Shown here in pieces: positions 34,397 to 43,893 of a stretch of DNA of 64,000 nucleotides. The stretch's first letter is position 1. The number at the start of each line of letters is the position of its first letter. Origin of the DNA: Talaromyces rugulosus (Eukaryota > Ascomycota > Eurotiomycetes > Eurotiales > Trichocomaceae). The stretch is taken from assembly GCF_013368755.1 (NCBI RefSeq), contig NC_049564.1:1434001-1498000 (forward strand), read 5' to 3'. Position numbers and translations under genes: made by a program. Below the pieces are notes generated by a model. It had not been told where the DNA came from and ran no database searches. It saw nothing but the letters and a program-made list of their open reading frames with translations.

Positions 34397-36129
34397 ATGG
34401 GTCAACATCTACACGGTAGGAATCTGCATTGGGCCGTTACGGCGGCGAGCTGCCAGGCTTTTCTCTTACTTGGTTACGACCAGGGAGTCATGAGTGGTCT
34501 GGTCGGGGCCGATAACCAGTTCGGGACTCAAATGGGCCACCCGGATGCGAATATGCAGGGAATTTGTATGTCCTGCTCCTTCAAGACGCAGCCTAAGGCG
34601 CTAACTAATTTGCCGCTATAGTGACATCAATTTATGATATTGGATGCGCAGTGGGATGTATTGCAAGCTTCTTCTTCGGCCACAAGATAGGTCGCAAGAA
34701 GATGATTATGGCTGGAGGAACGATAATGGTCATCGGAACTGTTCTGCTTGGCTCATCTTATTCCCGGGCACAGTTCATTGTTGGCCGGATTGTAACCGGG
34801 TTTGGAAATGGAATCAATAGTGCGACTGTGCCCTCATACCAAAGTGAAATGGCTCGCCCAGAACGGAGAGGCCGATTATTGAGTGCCCAAGGAACTGTGA
34901 CAATTGTCGGCTTATGCATTGCGTATTGGATCGACTACGGACTCAGCTTCGTAGATTCTCCCGTACAGTGGCGATTTCCAATTAGCTTTCAGGCCTTTTT
35001 CGCCGTGTGCCTGGTTCTCCAGATGATTCCTTTGCCTGAAACGCCTCGCTGGCTCTGCGAACAACTTGCCCGTCTCCAACTTGAGCAGCCTGCTAATCAG
35101 TCCACGCCCGAGGTCATTCGACTGCGTCGACAGATCGAGACCTCTATTGAGATAGAGTCAGCCGGCGGGCCATTCAAGTACAGCGAGCTCTTGAGAGGAG
35201 GCAGGGTACAAAACCTGCGCCGGATGATTTTGGCTGCCCTTGTAAACGTGCAGCAACAATTCACTGGATCAAATATGATCAATTACTATGCTCCTATCGT
35301 CTACCAGAATGCCATGGGACTATCTCGCAATTTGTCTTTGATTCTTGGTGGTTGTACCTCACTTGCGTATCTTGTTGGGTCCATTATTCCTCTGTGGAGT
35401 ATGGATGTGTTTGGTCGACGATCGTCCCTCATGATTTCCGCTTCTGGCCTCTGCGTCTGTTTTGTAATGACTGCTGCATTGCTCTCGACCGGCAGCACCT
35501 CCTGTGCCTATGCTGCGACCGTTTTCGTGTTCATATTCCAGATCTTCCTTGGATTTGGCTATCTCCCCGTGCCTTGGTCAGTTGCTGCCTGGAACATCGT
35601 GATTGATAAACCTCGAAACTGACTGTATCTTAGGTTCTACCCCAGTGAGATTACTACCACCCGCATTCGTGCGCGAGGGCAGGCTTTTGCAGGATTCGTG
35701 AACTGGATGTGTGTTTGTGAGTAGATTCTTGCGAAATTATTTACATTTTATTGTTACTGACATCATACTTTCCAGTCATCGTTGTGCAAGTTACGCCAAC
35801 TGCCATTGACAATATCTCCTGGAAAACATTTATCATCTTCGCCTGCTTCTGTGCTGCATGGGTTAGTCAATCTCGTTATTACCCACACCTTTTTTCTTTT
35901 TTTTTTTGAGACAGCCACTAAAGCAACCTAGGTTCCAATGGTTTACTTCTTCTTCCCCGAAACCAAGGGACTTGAACTGGAGGATGTCGATCATCTCTTC
36001 GAAAGGGGAGGCCTTACCGGGGGAGTGTTTGAGACACGCGGTTATCCAATTCAGCCTGGACATCACCGCTCTGTGAATACGGAAAGAATTGGAAAGGACA
36101 TAGAGGAGGAGCACATGGAGCTTGCTTGA
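34397..36129 (+). CDS. MFS sugar transporter
   Basis: Exons 34397-34565, 34622-35576, 35634-35716, 35776-35861 and 35932-36129 give 496 residues. It is a 12-helix sugar/H+ symporter-type major facilitator of the plasma membrane. Family marks: LLGYDQGVMSGLV in helix 1, IGRKKMIMAGG after helix 2, GRIVTGFGNGINSATVPSYQSE, the mid-loop PETPRWL, NVQQQFTGSNMINYYAP in helix 7, DVFGRRSSL, and PETKGLELEDVDHLF at the C-terminus. The third exon is located by the PVPWFYPSEITTTRIRARG motif, which spans intron 2. The substrate is not predictable. Divergent from a secreted GH39-like enzyme, so it may import the released sugar (inference). Confidence 0.9.
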
Positions 36130-36317
36130 TTTATATAGTTGGTGCTAGGCATGGTTTTGATAGAATTGACACAGGCTAAGACTTGAAGTAGACCGAATTT
36201 TTATATTGTTTCATTATTATATTATTGTATTATAAATTACTTCGTATATACCTAGATGCTCCCCCAGAATACTCCATAAAACGTGGACTGACGTAAATCT
36301 TTACAGAGCATGGTCTA

Positions 36318-37416
36318 TTACAACCACGCTCCAACAACTGGGACGCTCTTGTAAAGCTGGTCCCAGTTTTTGGCTTCCCAGCCAGAGCCAATACCCCCGC
36401 GTCCTACAACTCCCAGGCCACCGGCGAGCCAGACCGCAGCAGCAAGGGCCGCAATCCCATGGACAAGCCACTTGTTCTTTCTCTGCTTCTGCTGTTCATG
36501 TCTCGTCTCACCCAGGATCCCAGTCTTGTGCGATTGGCCTCTTTCGGTACGCGCTGTGGTGACGCGGATACCCATCCACGTCGCCAACCCGCCGACGAGG
36601 TGCCAGACGCTGGTTGCAACAAACAGGAAGTAAAACAGATTCCAGAAAAAGGGACTCCGCGCAAACCCATGGGCAACGTAGCCCAAGCCAACGCTTGAGC
36701 TTCCGCCATCGACTTGGAGAGGCACGGCCCGGTTGACGCCCACGTGTAGGGCCAACAGGGGCACCATGGCATATCCCAGTTTGGCTTGTAGGCTCGGCAT
36801 CGGCCACGACTTGATCATGTATCTTTGAGAGTGTGACTCGGCGCCATAGAGCCGAGCGCGTCTGCGGGCCCGAATGCTGCGCAGGGAGATACCAGATACG
36901 ATATGTGCGAAGATTGGGAGCGCGACCATCAACGGCTCGAGGGAAGGTGATTGGTAGATCGGCCGCGTCAGCAGCAAAAAGTCTTCACTGGATGGAACGG
37001 AGCGCGAGACAAGAGGGATGAGAGACGTATTGGCGGCATGTAAGGCGAAGAATACTGTGGGTGGATACGTGGAGTATCGTTGGATCGCCGACACTAGCTT
37101 ACTGTCAGACAGATCTAGACATGCAAGGGAGAGATTGACTATGGGGTCCTGGGTGCAACGTCGCTAGCCCAGTTCCCCAGGAATACATACACCAATAATC
37201 CCAATTGTGCCCCTTCAAGCCCAAACGCGAGATGCCAACTGAACGGATCTCCGGCGTGGCTGCGGTATTGTGCAAATCGGGGAAATACTCTCCATTCTCA
37301 ACATCGGGGGGATAGTCGTCCACGGGCGAAGGGTCCAATTCGCGCATTGACAAAATGGACCGGGTCTCAATGGTGTCTACACCAGAAAGCGAGCTATCAC
37401 CTCTCGGTCTGACCAT
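36318..37416 (-). CDS. MCP1: Mitochondrial membrane protein Mcp1 (DUF1691)
   Basis: Exons 37416-37191 and 37093-36318 give 333 residues. Mcp1 is an outer-membrane protein that recruits Vps13 to mitochondria and suppresses loss of the ER-mitochondria encounter structure. A disordered, acidic N-terminus (MVRPRGDSSLSGVDTIETRS) precedes the join, which yields HNWDYW-LSAIQRYSTY; the donor (37190) and the CTAG acceptor (37094) are the only pair keeping both frames. Hydrophobic segments follow at TVFFALHAANTSLIP, LMVALPIFAHIVSGISL, LGYAMVPLLALHVGVN, FFWNLFYFLFVATSVWHLVGGL and GIAALAAAVWLAGGL. Conserved His residues in these helices (ALHAAN, FAHIVSG, LALHVGVN, VWHLVGG) fit the family. Identification is by pattern, with good confidence. 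Confidence 0.78.
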
Positions 37417-37939
37417 GGTTCCTGAGCTTTGCGCGATTCGATTCGGTTTATTCAGGGGAGAGGGCGCAAACGGCGTCGCGTGACAAGGCTTGCGCTGGCT
37501 TTTCACACAGGCAAGGGGCGGTAGAAAAAGGCAAATGAACAAAGAAGAATCGTCAATAATACACTTTCATAACAACGTCAAACTCATGCAAGAGGAAGAA
37601 ACCTGGGCGTTTAGGAGAGCGAGGAAGCTGACAAAAAAAAAAAAAACAAAAAACAAAAAAACAAGAAGCTTCGCCGGAAACAGGGTTTTGCACGGACCAT
37701 GATTGGTTGCATCACGGGACACCTCTCATTGGCTGCACGGCTACACCTTATTACCACGACATCAAAACACGACAAGGAAACAATTCAAATTTCAATTATC
37801 GACAAGTTACAACTCGTCCTAGTTACCCTAAAATTTGTATGCACAGATGCGCCACAGCACTCTCCCTGGAAAAAGTGGCTAGGAGCAAGTCCTCGAAATA
37901 CAGGCAAGTTTACACAGCTCACATACAGCTAGGTCCGCT

Positions 37940-38283
37940 CTAGTCTGCGTACGACGACTCCTTCTCACTGCCAATCTGCAAGAGGCTGTCTGCAGAGAAT
38001 GGAATCGCCCGTTCCGAATACGAATTTATTTTTCCCTGCTTCGAGTCGATTTGAAGCATAGGACCAGCCATGGAATCGAGTCTCTTTTCTTTCACGGGAC
38101 TGTAGGAGGACTCCTCGTTGCCTCCAATGTGAAGGAGGGGGTCGGCTTCAAAGTCTGTCTTGTTCATCAGTAAACCCGGATCAGGAGAAACTTGTTCTAG
38201 GTATTCGTACGCTTTGGAGTGGGCATGGAAGCGCTGAGAGTCAAGCAGCTGGCAAGGAGAGCGAGAAGGACGGATGTCTTCAT
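37940..38283 (-). CDS. Candidate secreted, Kex2-processed repeat peptide precursor (RiPP-precursor-like)
   Basis: Exons 38283-38211 and 38154-37940 give 95 residues. Exon 1 encodes an ideal signal peptide (MKTSVLLALLASCLTLSAS). Its frame hits TAG ten codons into the mature part unless a 56-nt intron (38210-38155, GTACGA donor, CTGAT branch-like site, CAG acceptor) is removed. Splicing enters a frame with three degenerate repeats: residues 26-42 (FEADPLLHIGGNEESSY), 52-70 (core AGPMLQID, ending NSY) and 77-93 (FSADSLLQIGSEKESSY). A KEKR dibasic site lies at 46-49. The repeat frame has no ATG upstream of the repeats except one inside the intron, which supports the splice. I do not know this family. 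The layout resembles precursors of dikaritin-type fungal RiPPs, and a UstYa-type gene lies 0.8 kb away, divergent. A plain secreted repeat peptide is the alternative. Confidence 0.55.
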
Positions 38284-39090
38284 CTTGTTGCTTTTTTTCT
38301 TTCTTCTTTCCTCTGTTTTTGATTTGGGCTGGGTGTATTTCTCTTGAAGGTACTGTCACTTCGTGAGTCCAGGTAAGATATGGCCGTTTTGTAGACAGCA
38401 CGCAGGTGTCGGCCCGGTTTTTATATCTTTTCCTGAATCAATCTTCCGGTAGCTCACCGCTACTATAACGTGGAGTGAATATTCAGGTAAGACAACCATC
38501 CAGCGGGGCGTTCCATGGGAGTACCTCGTAGGCCGGGTACATACATATAGTCTTGACAATCGTCCAATCCATTGCACCATGAACCAGTTCTTGGGTTACA
38601 CATGTATCCCGGTTCTGTGATCCTCACATGCAATAGCACCATGTACCGTCTCACAGACGCGCATCTATTATCAATTTTAACGCCCGAAGCCATTTTATGG
38701 TGTGACCCGGTAAAGCATCTACGTTTTTGTAGGGTGACTCTTTTACCTCTGATGTAACCATGCTGCAGGAAGTTTTTATCCCGTTGTGGTGGCTGTGTTC
38801 AGGGAAGGGGACCAGGTGGCCATGCTCAAAAAAGCTCTTCTTTAAGATAGGGAGTACATGGGTGAGCAAGGGAAAATGCATGTCTGCTGCATCCTTCATT
38901 TGTAAAATACCATTTCACAAGCACAGTAAATAAACCAGCGGAAACACGCAGGTTTCACCGAAGCGTGACTCGAAACAAAATACACCAGCCAGTTGACAGA
39001 TAATCGAAAACCCGGGTACACTCAAACTTCGACTAGTGTCACTTCTCTCCCAAACCACATGTAGCGTTTCATCAACTTGACCACTCTATC
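38284..39090. promoter_or_regulatory. Divergent spacer between the peptide precursor and the UstYa-like gene
   Basis: The 807-nt spacer is bounded by two outward-facing starts and so probably contains promoters for both. Several antisense frames of 61-82 codons occur; none has a signal peptide or known motif. I could not identify a specific regulator site. Confidence 0.45.
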
Positions 39091-40058
39091 ATGTTTACAG
39101 ATAAAATGCCGACAATATCGGATTTCTACAGACGTTTCCCTATCTTCTCAGCTGTGAACTACTCGTCCGAACTTGCCGAAGTCCTCTTGTCTGACGAGGA
39201 CGATGCCGGGAATTCTGAGAAACGATCTGTTAGATGGGAAGCTCAACACTGGCACTGGATTTTCCACGGTGTCAGTGTTCTTATCACTCTATATCTCGGT
39301 GCTTTGATTATTGGATTTAACTCGGAGAAAAATCTCACTTACTTGCAATGTTGGGAGAGGTCACACACATACTGTAAGCCTTATCATATATAGACATACA
39401 CTTCAAATAACTGACAAAATTCTGTATAGCACCAATAAATGACATCCTAAGCACAACGGACTACATCTATGACCGATTCAACGGTTCACTCTGGTACCAG
39501 TCACCCTTTAAAGGACCGCCCACCCCACAAGTCGAAGCAGCATGGCAGTCCGCCATGGAATACGGGATGATCGCCGTCTCAGCGACCGATCTTGAACGCG
39601 CCCAGAGACTGGAAGACCTCGACACGGCCGCTAAATTTCCTGCATCATTTACTAAAGAAAAAGACAAAAAAGACAGGGAAGAAAAGAAATACATCACAGT
39701 AGCAGTCGGAACACACCAACTTCACTGCCTCCACTATCTCTGGCAAGACCACCACGCAGCCTTCTTCCCCAACACCACGCAACGCAAGCAAAAAGAGGTT
39801 CCGGAGCTCTACGAGCGGCATTACGAGCACTGCGTGGATTATATTCGGCAAAGCATCATGTGCAATTTTGACACCAGTCTTCTCTCGTACGACTGGGTGC
39901 GCGAGCATCAGACGCCAACGCCGAATTCAAATGTCATGCATAGGTGCGTGGACTGGGGGGTAGTGCAGGGATGGTTTAGAGAGAGGGCCGTGAACATGCC
40001 AGATGGATTTGTCTGGAGTAAACCAGAGGGGCAGGCGAGTTTGGATTTGAATCCTTGA
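39091..40058 (+). CDS. UstYa-family (DUF3328) oxidase-like membrane protein
   Basis: Exons 39091-39373 and 39430-40058 give 303 residues. The single membrane helix is at about 55-76 (IFHGVSVLITLYLGALIIGF). The luminal part carries both family HxxHC motifs: HQLHC at 190-194 and HYEHC at 225-229, followed by DYIRQSIMC with Cys239. This is the defining DUF3328 signature. Characterised UstYa-type proteins are copper-type oxidases that cyclise or hydroxylate ribosomal peptides (ustiloxin, asperipin, phomopsin) or modify other metabolites. The Lys/Glu-rich insert at 169-181 is unusual. Splicing yields HTY-SPINDI. A second in-frame ATG (39106) could be the real start. It is divergent from the peptide precursor gene and convergent with the MFS exporter. 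Confidence 0.88.
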
Positions 40059-40151
40059 TTTCATTTCTATATATCAGATATCAGTGAACTGTGTAGGAAA
40101 GTGTATATGTTTAGCAAGTCATCCGAAATAGAATCTGTTCCAACCCGAATT

Positions 40152-41772
40152 CTAACCTCCCTCGTTGAGCTGGCGACAGAACGGACTGCGTGCCCTCATT
40201 ACAGTCCCCCAGCGAAGAAACACAAATGGAATCGGAGTCATCAGACAACACAATCCCCCGAGAAGAGTGCAGGCCCAAGCAGCACCCAGATTGTTATACA
40301 GCGGGTAAGTGCTCAGCGGAATGATAATGCTAGCAAATGTATTACGAGTTATTACACTCGAAGCCGTTGCCGAGGCACTATATATCCCATAAGCGTCGGT
40401 AAGATAGTTGTTCAGCGCCATAAAGGTGAGATCGATACCGATTCCCAGGGGGATTCCGGACAGTGCGGGCACAATCCAATGGATATCTGGGCGAGCGCTC
40501 CATCCAAGCCAGAATTCAGAAATGGCAAACAGGGGGCCTCCAAGACAGGCTAGAGGAAGTCGGCGGTACTCTTCTCTCAGTGCCCATGCTCGTCCTTGCT
40601 GCTCTGCGCGAGTATGGTATCGTTCCCAGGCGAGGAATATGAATATAGCCACCACCCCTCCCACGCCTGTTCCGAGAAACATGAGCGCAGATACCCCTGA
40701 AGTCATTTTGTATGTATCTTGAAATACAAGTGGGTACAGCCCGAAGTAAAGGAAGAAAATTATGTATTGGTATAGGATAAAGAGATCGGTGAAAAAGACC
40801 AAGGGCTCCGCAGTGATTCTGATCGGGCGTAAAAGAACCAGCAAAATATCCTTGAAGCTTGCTTTTTTCTCATTCTCTTGAAATCCTGTTTCTCTTGCAT
40901 GAAGCACGGGCGAGTATGTTTCTAAATCCGTTTTCGTTAGTGGAGGAAAAAAAAAACTTGCAGAACTCAGCTTGGAAGAGTTATCACCTTGCAAAAACAA
41001 CAGCATCAGCCAGTTGACTGCAGTCATAGCCAGGGCGATCCAAAACTGCCATTTCCAGTTCTTTGACGACGAAAATCCAGATATAATAGGCCCGATGAGG
41101 GGACCGACGTTGCTCGTGAGCCCCAAAACCGTGACTGCGCGTCCTCTCTGCTTCAAATCGGGGTAAATATCGGAAAAGAGGCCATTCGACACCGTCTGGG
41201 GCGCCGCAGCACCGCATCCCTGCAGAAAGCGAAAAAAAAGAAACGCCGGCCAGTTGGGAGCCAAAGCGCAGCCCAAGGTAAAAGCCGTGTAGACAGCAAA
41301 GGAGACAAGAAATATCGGTCGTCGACCGTATGACTCGGAAAGGGGCGCGAAGACGGGTCCGATGATATAGCCGATTAAGAAAACAACCACTGGGAGGGGC
41401 TTCTGTTTTTCGGATGTTACTCCGAACGCGTCGTTGAGTGCGTTGCCAGCACCACTGGGAAGAGACGATCCCAGCGTCGTGTTGAAGTTCATGTAAATAA
41501 TGGTTGAAGCTGCGAATATCTTCCTGGTCTGTACGATCAGCTTCGCTCGGTTTTTTTCTTCTTGTATTTACAGTGAACTTTTGCACTTACAGATGTCCAG
41601 TTGTGGGCAAGACGTGTTGTGGACTCGTCGCGAGCTGCAGTCGTGTTAGCATCCTTTTCAGCGTCATGGATGCCTTGTGGATGGTTCTGTTGTTAGCATG
41701 ATGCACGTGCTGGTAATTGCACAACATACCTTTCCCGTCTTTTCCAGGGACGTATTCAGCTACGACAGCCAT
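40152..41772 (-). CDS. MFS transporter, DHA1-type drug/metabolite exporter
   Basis: Exons 41772-41730, 41673-41591, 41540-40988 and 40921-40152 give 482 residues. The product is a 12-helix exporter. Visible marks: LIVQTRKIFAASTII, SSLPSGAGNAL, LSESYGRRPIFL (motif A-like), FLQGCGAAAPQTVSNGLFSDIY (motif C region), and the C-terminal MRARSPFC. Intron 3 (66 nt, GTGATA donor, CACTAAC branch) is stop-free, but removing it restores the family's ETYSPVLHARE sequence. The acceptor of intron 1 (41674) is the only one keeping frame. An upstream in-frame ATG at 41862 would add 30 residues. Next to a UstYa gene and a precursor-like gene, it may export the product (inference). It is convergent with the UstYa gene, 93 nt apart. 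Confidence 0.87.
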
Positions 41773-42490
41773 CTCAAAGACTGCTGTGGCGTGTACGGAA
41801 GAGGACAGCAAACGGGAAGATTGATTCACAGGTGGGAGAAAAAAGTAGATGCCTCTTTCCATCTAGACGGACTCGTGCAACTCGGGTGCCTTGTACTTGA
41901 GGCACCCATCTTTTTTACCTGCAATTGTACCACCGTCGGACCAACGGTTACTTTTTAGTTCTCCGCTTCTTTTTTCGGCACGGGGATTAAATCTGTTGCC
42001 AAGAGGTAGACTCGAGTGTTTTACGGACTTTATAATTGTCGGTGTAGATAATGGTACGGCTGTAACTCGGCGCGTTCTCTCCTAAAGGCGTTTTTTTTGT
42101 GTAGCGTTGTATTCACTTGGTCACTCACACTTAATATATGTAACGTTGACTGTAGACTAGATAGACTGGACTCTTGAGAGGCACTGAGATGAACTCTGCG
42201 TCTATAGCATTGAAGCTCGCGGATTAAACCAATGGATGAGTTAGTTTATTTGTTAATAGTTAACTGTACTGAATATAGCACTTTATCCCATGAATACATA
42301 TTGAGATATCTCCCAGTATACAGGATGGTTCGTTCATTCATATCATGATCTATGCTATCTATGCATGGCTACGTAAGTCTATAAACTTCCACATGCATCC
42401 AATACTCTGAGACATAATTGAGATTATTCCTCTTCGAAATACTTCCAAAAAGAAATGAAAGTGCATGCAATTTAGTTATGCCTTATAGCC
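41773..42490. other. Intergenic region
   Basis: The 718-nt spacer contains the MFS promoter (near side) and the 3' flank of the rhodopsin-domain gene. No convincing gene is seen; short + strand frames here are chance. Confidence 0.45.
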
Positions 42491-43893
42491 TCACGGTCTC
42501 TCTGACATGACTGTAATTTCATGCCGCACTTGCACCGCACCAGTCTCCGGTCGGTAGATTCTCGCCTCGCTCCCAGTCGGGCTGACGCGTGCATCGTACA
42601 TGTTGCCTTCTTCTAGCTCGTAATAGCGCGAATCCAAATCCTTCTTGCGGTGAGAAGCTCGCTCCTCTGCGACCCGAGCCGCCGATGCCTCCAGAATGCT
42701 GGTTGTCGGTCTCCTCGGATTGCGGCGGCGAGCTCGTCTGCTCAGCAATGTTCCAACCTCGGGGGCGCAGACGACCAGGTTGCCGCTAGTAAGTTCTGCG
42801 GCCCTAGTCGGATATTATTAGCTGGATGAGAAGTGAGGTAGTAGAGTCAGTTCTTTGTTGAAAACTTACCCCCAGAGGAGGATTTCCGGCTGGTTCCATG
42901 TAGTGTCAGGATTCCCACTGATTCTGAGCCGAACGATGAACCCGATGGTGCTGAATACAGGAGCGCTGGCAATAGTCAGATATACATGTTGCTATTAGCT
43001 TAGGAAAACCAGCGCTCACCAGAGTCCGAACGTAAAGATGAGCACTATGTACAGCTTTTTGATTGGGGTCAGCTGCAGCTTCCATACGGCATGAACTGGA
43101 AGCAAGAGAATGAGATAGTCGGTAATTGTATTGAACATGCCGCTTGTGTTGAGCAGTCGCGAAACATCGGTACAGGTTCCAGGAATCGACTTGTCGAAAA
43201 TTTTTGCCCGTGGCGAGCACTCGAAAATCTTGACAAAGGATGTGATGCCATAAAAGCCAATCAAAATAACGATTAAAGAAACAATGAGGATGTCAAATAA
43301 ACTCCATCGGATGGGTGAGAAGAAACGTCGATAAAGCCACAAAATTGCCAGTTTTGTGATGCATATCATAACCCCATATTCAATGGAGGCGACATTGAAC
43401 CACTACAAGTATTGTCAGATAGCTGTCAGTATAAGTTGAGCATGGTTTGTCAAACATATGCAGCATCATGGGCTTGTTGTGCGGTAATATCCCAGGCATG
43501 TTGACCACCATGATTCGACATTGTGGCACCCATGATACCACAATAGGCAACGGTACCGGCCTACAAGGCTGTTAGTCAAAGCCAAGGGGTCATGTAACAT
43601 TGTGAAGCTTTACCCATGCTACAAAAGCAATCCCTATTCCGTTATATTAGCAGGCGCCTCTCGTGATGAAGTCAAAGTGTGTACTAACAGTCCTCAAATA
43701 TCCATGATCGTTTTATTATGATTCGCACATATGCTCGAGCAGCAAATGCAATGGTTACTAAAGGTACTGCGATACCAATCGTAAGCCTGCTCTCGTATGC
43801 CAGAGACGCCGGGTTTTCTGGGTTAGAGATCACTCCCGGCGGAGGTTTTAGGGCCGGGGTGAAGGTTGGACGTGGTTCTGCTGTTGTAGCCAT
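42491..43893 (-). CDS. Fungal rhodopsin-domain integral membrane protein
   Basis: Six exons (43893-43689, 43633-43614, 43560-43456, 43402-43020, 42965-42870, 42803-42491) give 373 residues. The 20-nt second exon supplies the residues that make EDWIAFVAWAGTVAYC continuous. Seven membrane segments are plausible, including RLTIGIAVPLVTIAFAARAY, the VASIEYGVMICITKLAILWL stretch, LFDILIVSLIVILIGFYGIT and DYLILLLPVHAVWKLQL. The motif IPGTCTDVSRLLNTSGMFN and the ending ERASHRKKDLDS-YYELEE are typical of the family common in Pezizomycotina. Function is unknown for most members; a few sit in biosynthetic clusters. It lies 0.7 kb from the exporter gene on the same strand, so cluster membership is possible but unproven. 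Confidence 0.8.

Noticed and set aside
37940..38401. Single unspliced 153-codon frame covering the repeat peptide
   Set aside because: It has no ATG until inside the proposed intron and lacks a signal peptide; the spliced model explains both.
38463..38693. Cysteine-containing minus strand frame between the precursor and UstYa genes
   Set aside because: No ATG-proximal signal peptide and no repeats; likely promoter sequence.
40984..41586. 200-codon minus strand frame over the MFS gene
   Set aside because: Shifted-frame shadow of exon 3 of the transporter.
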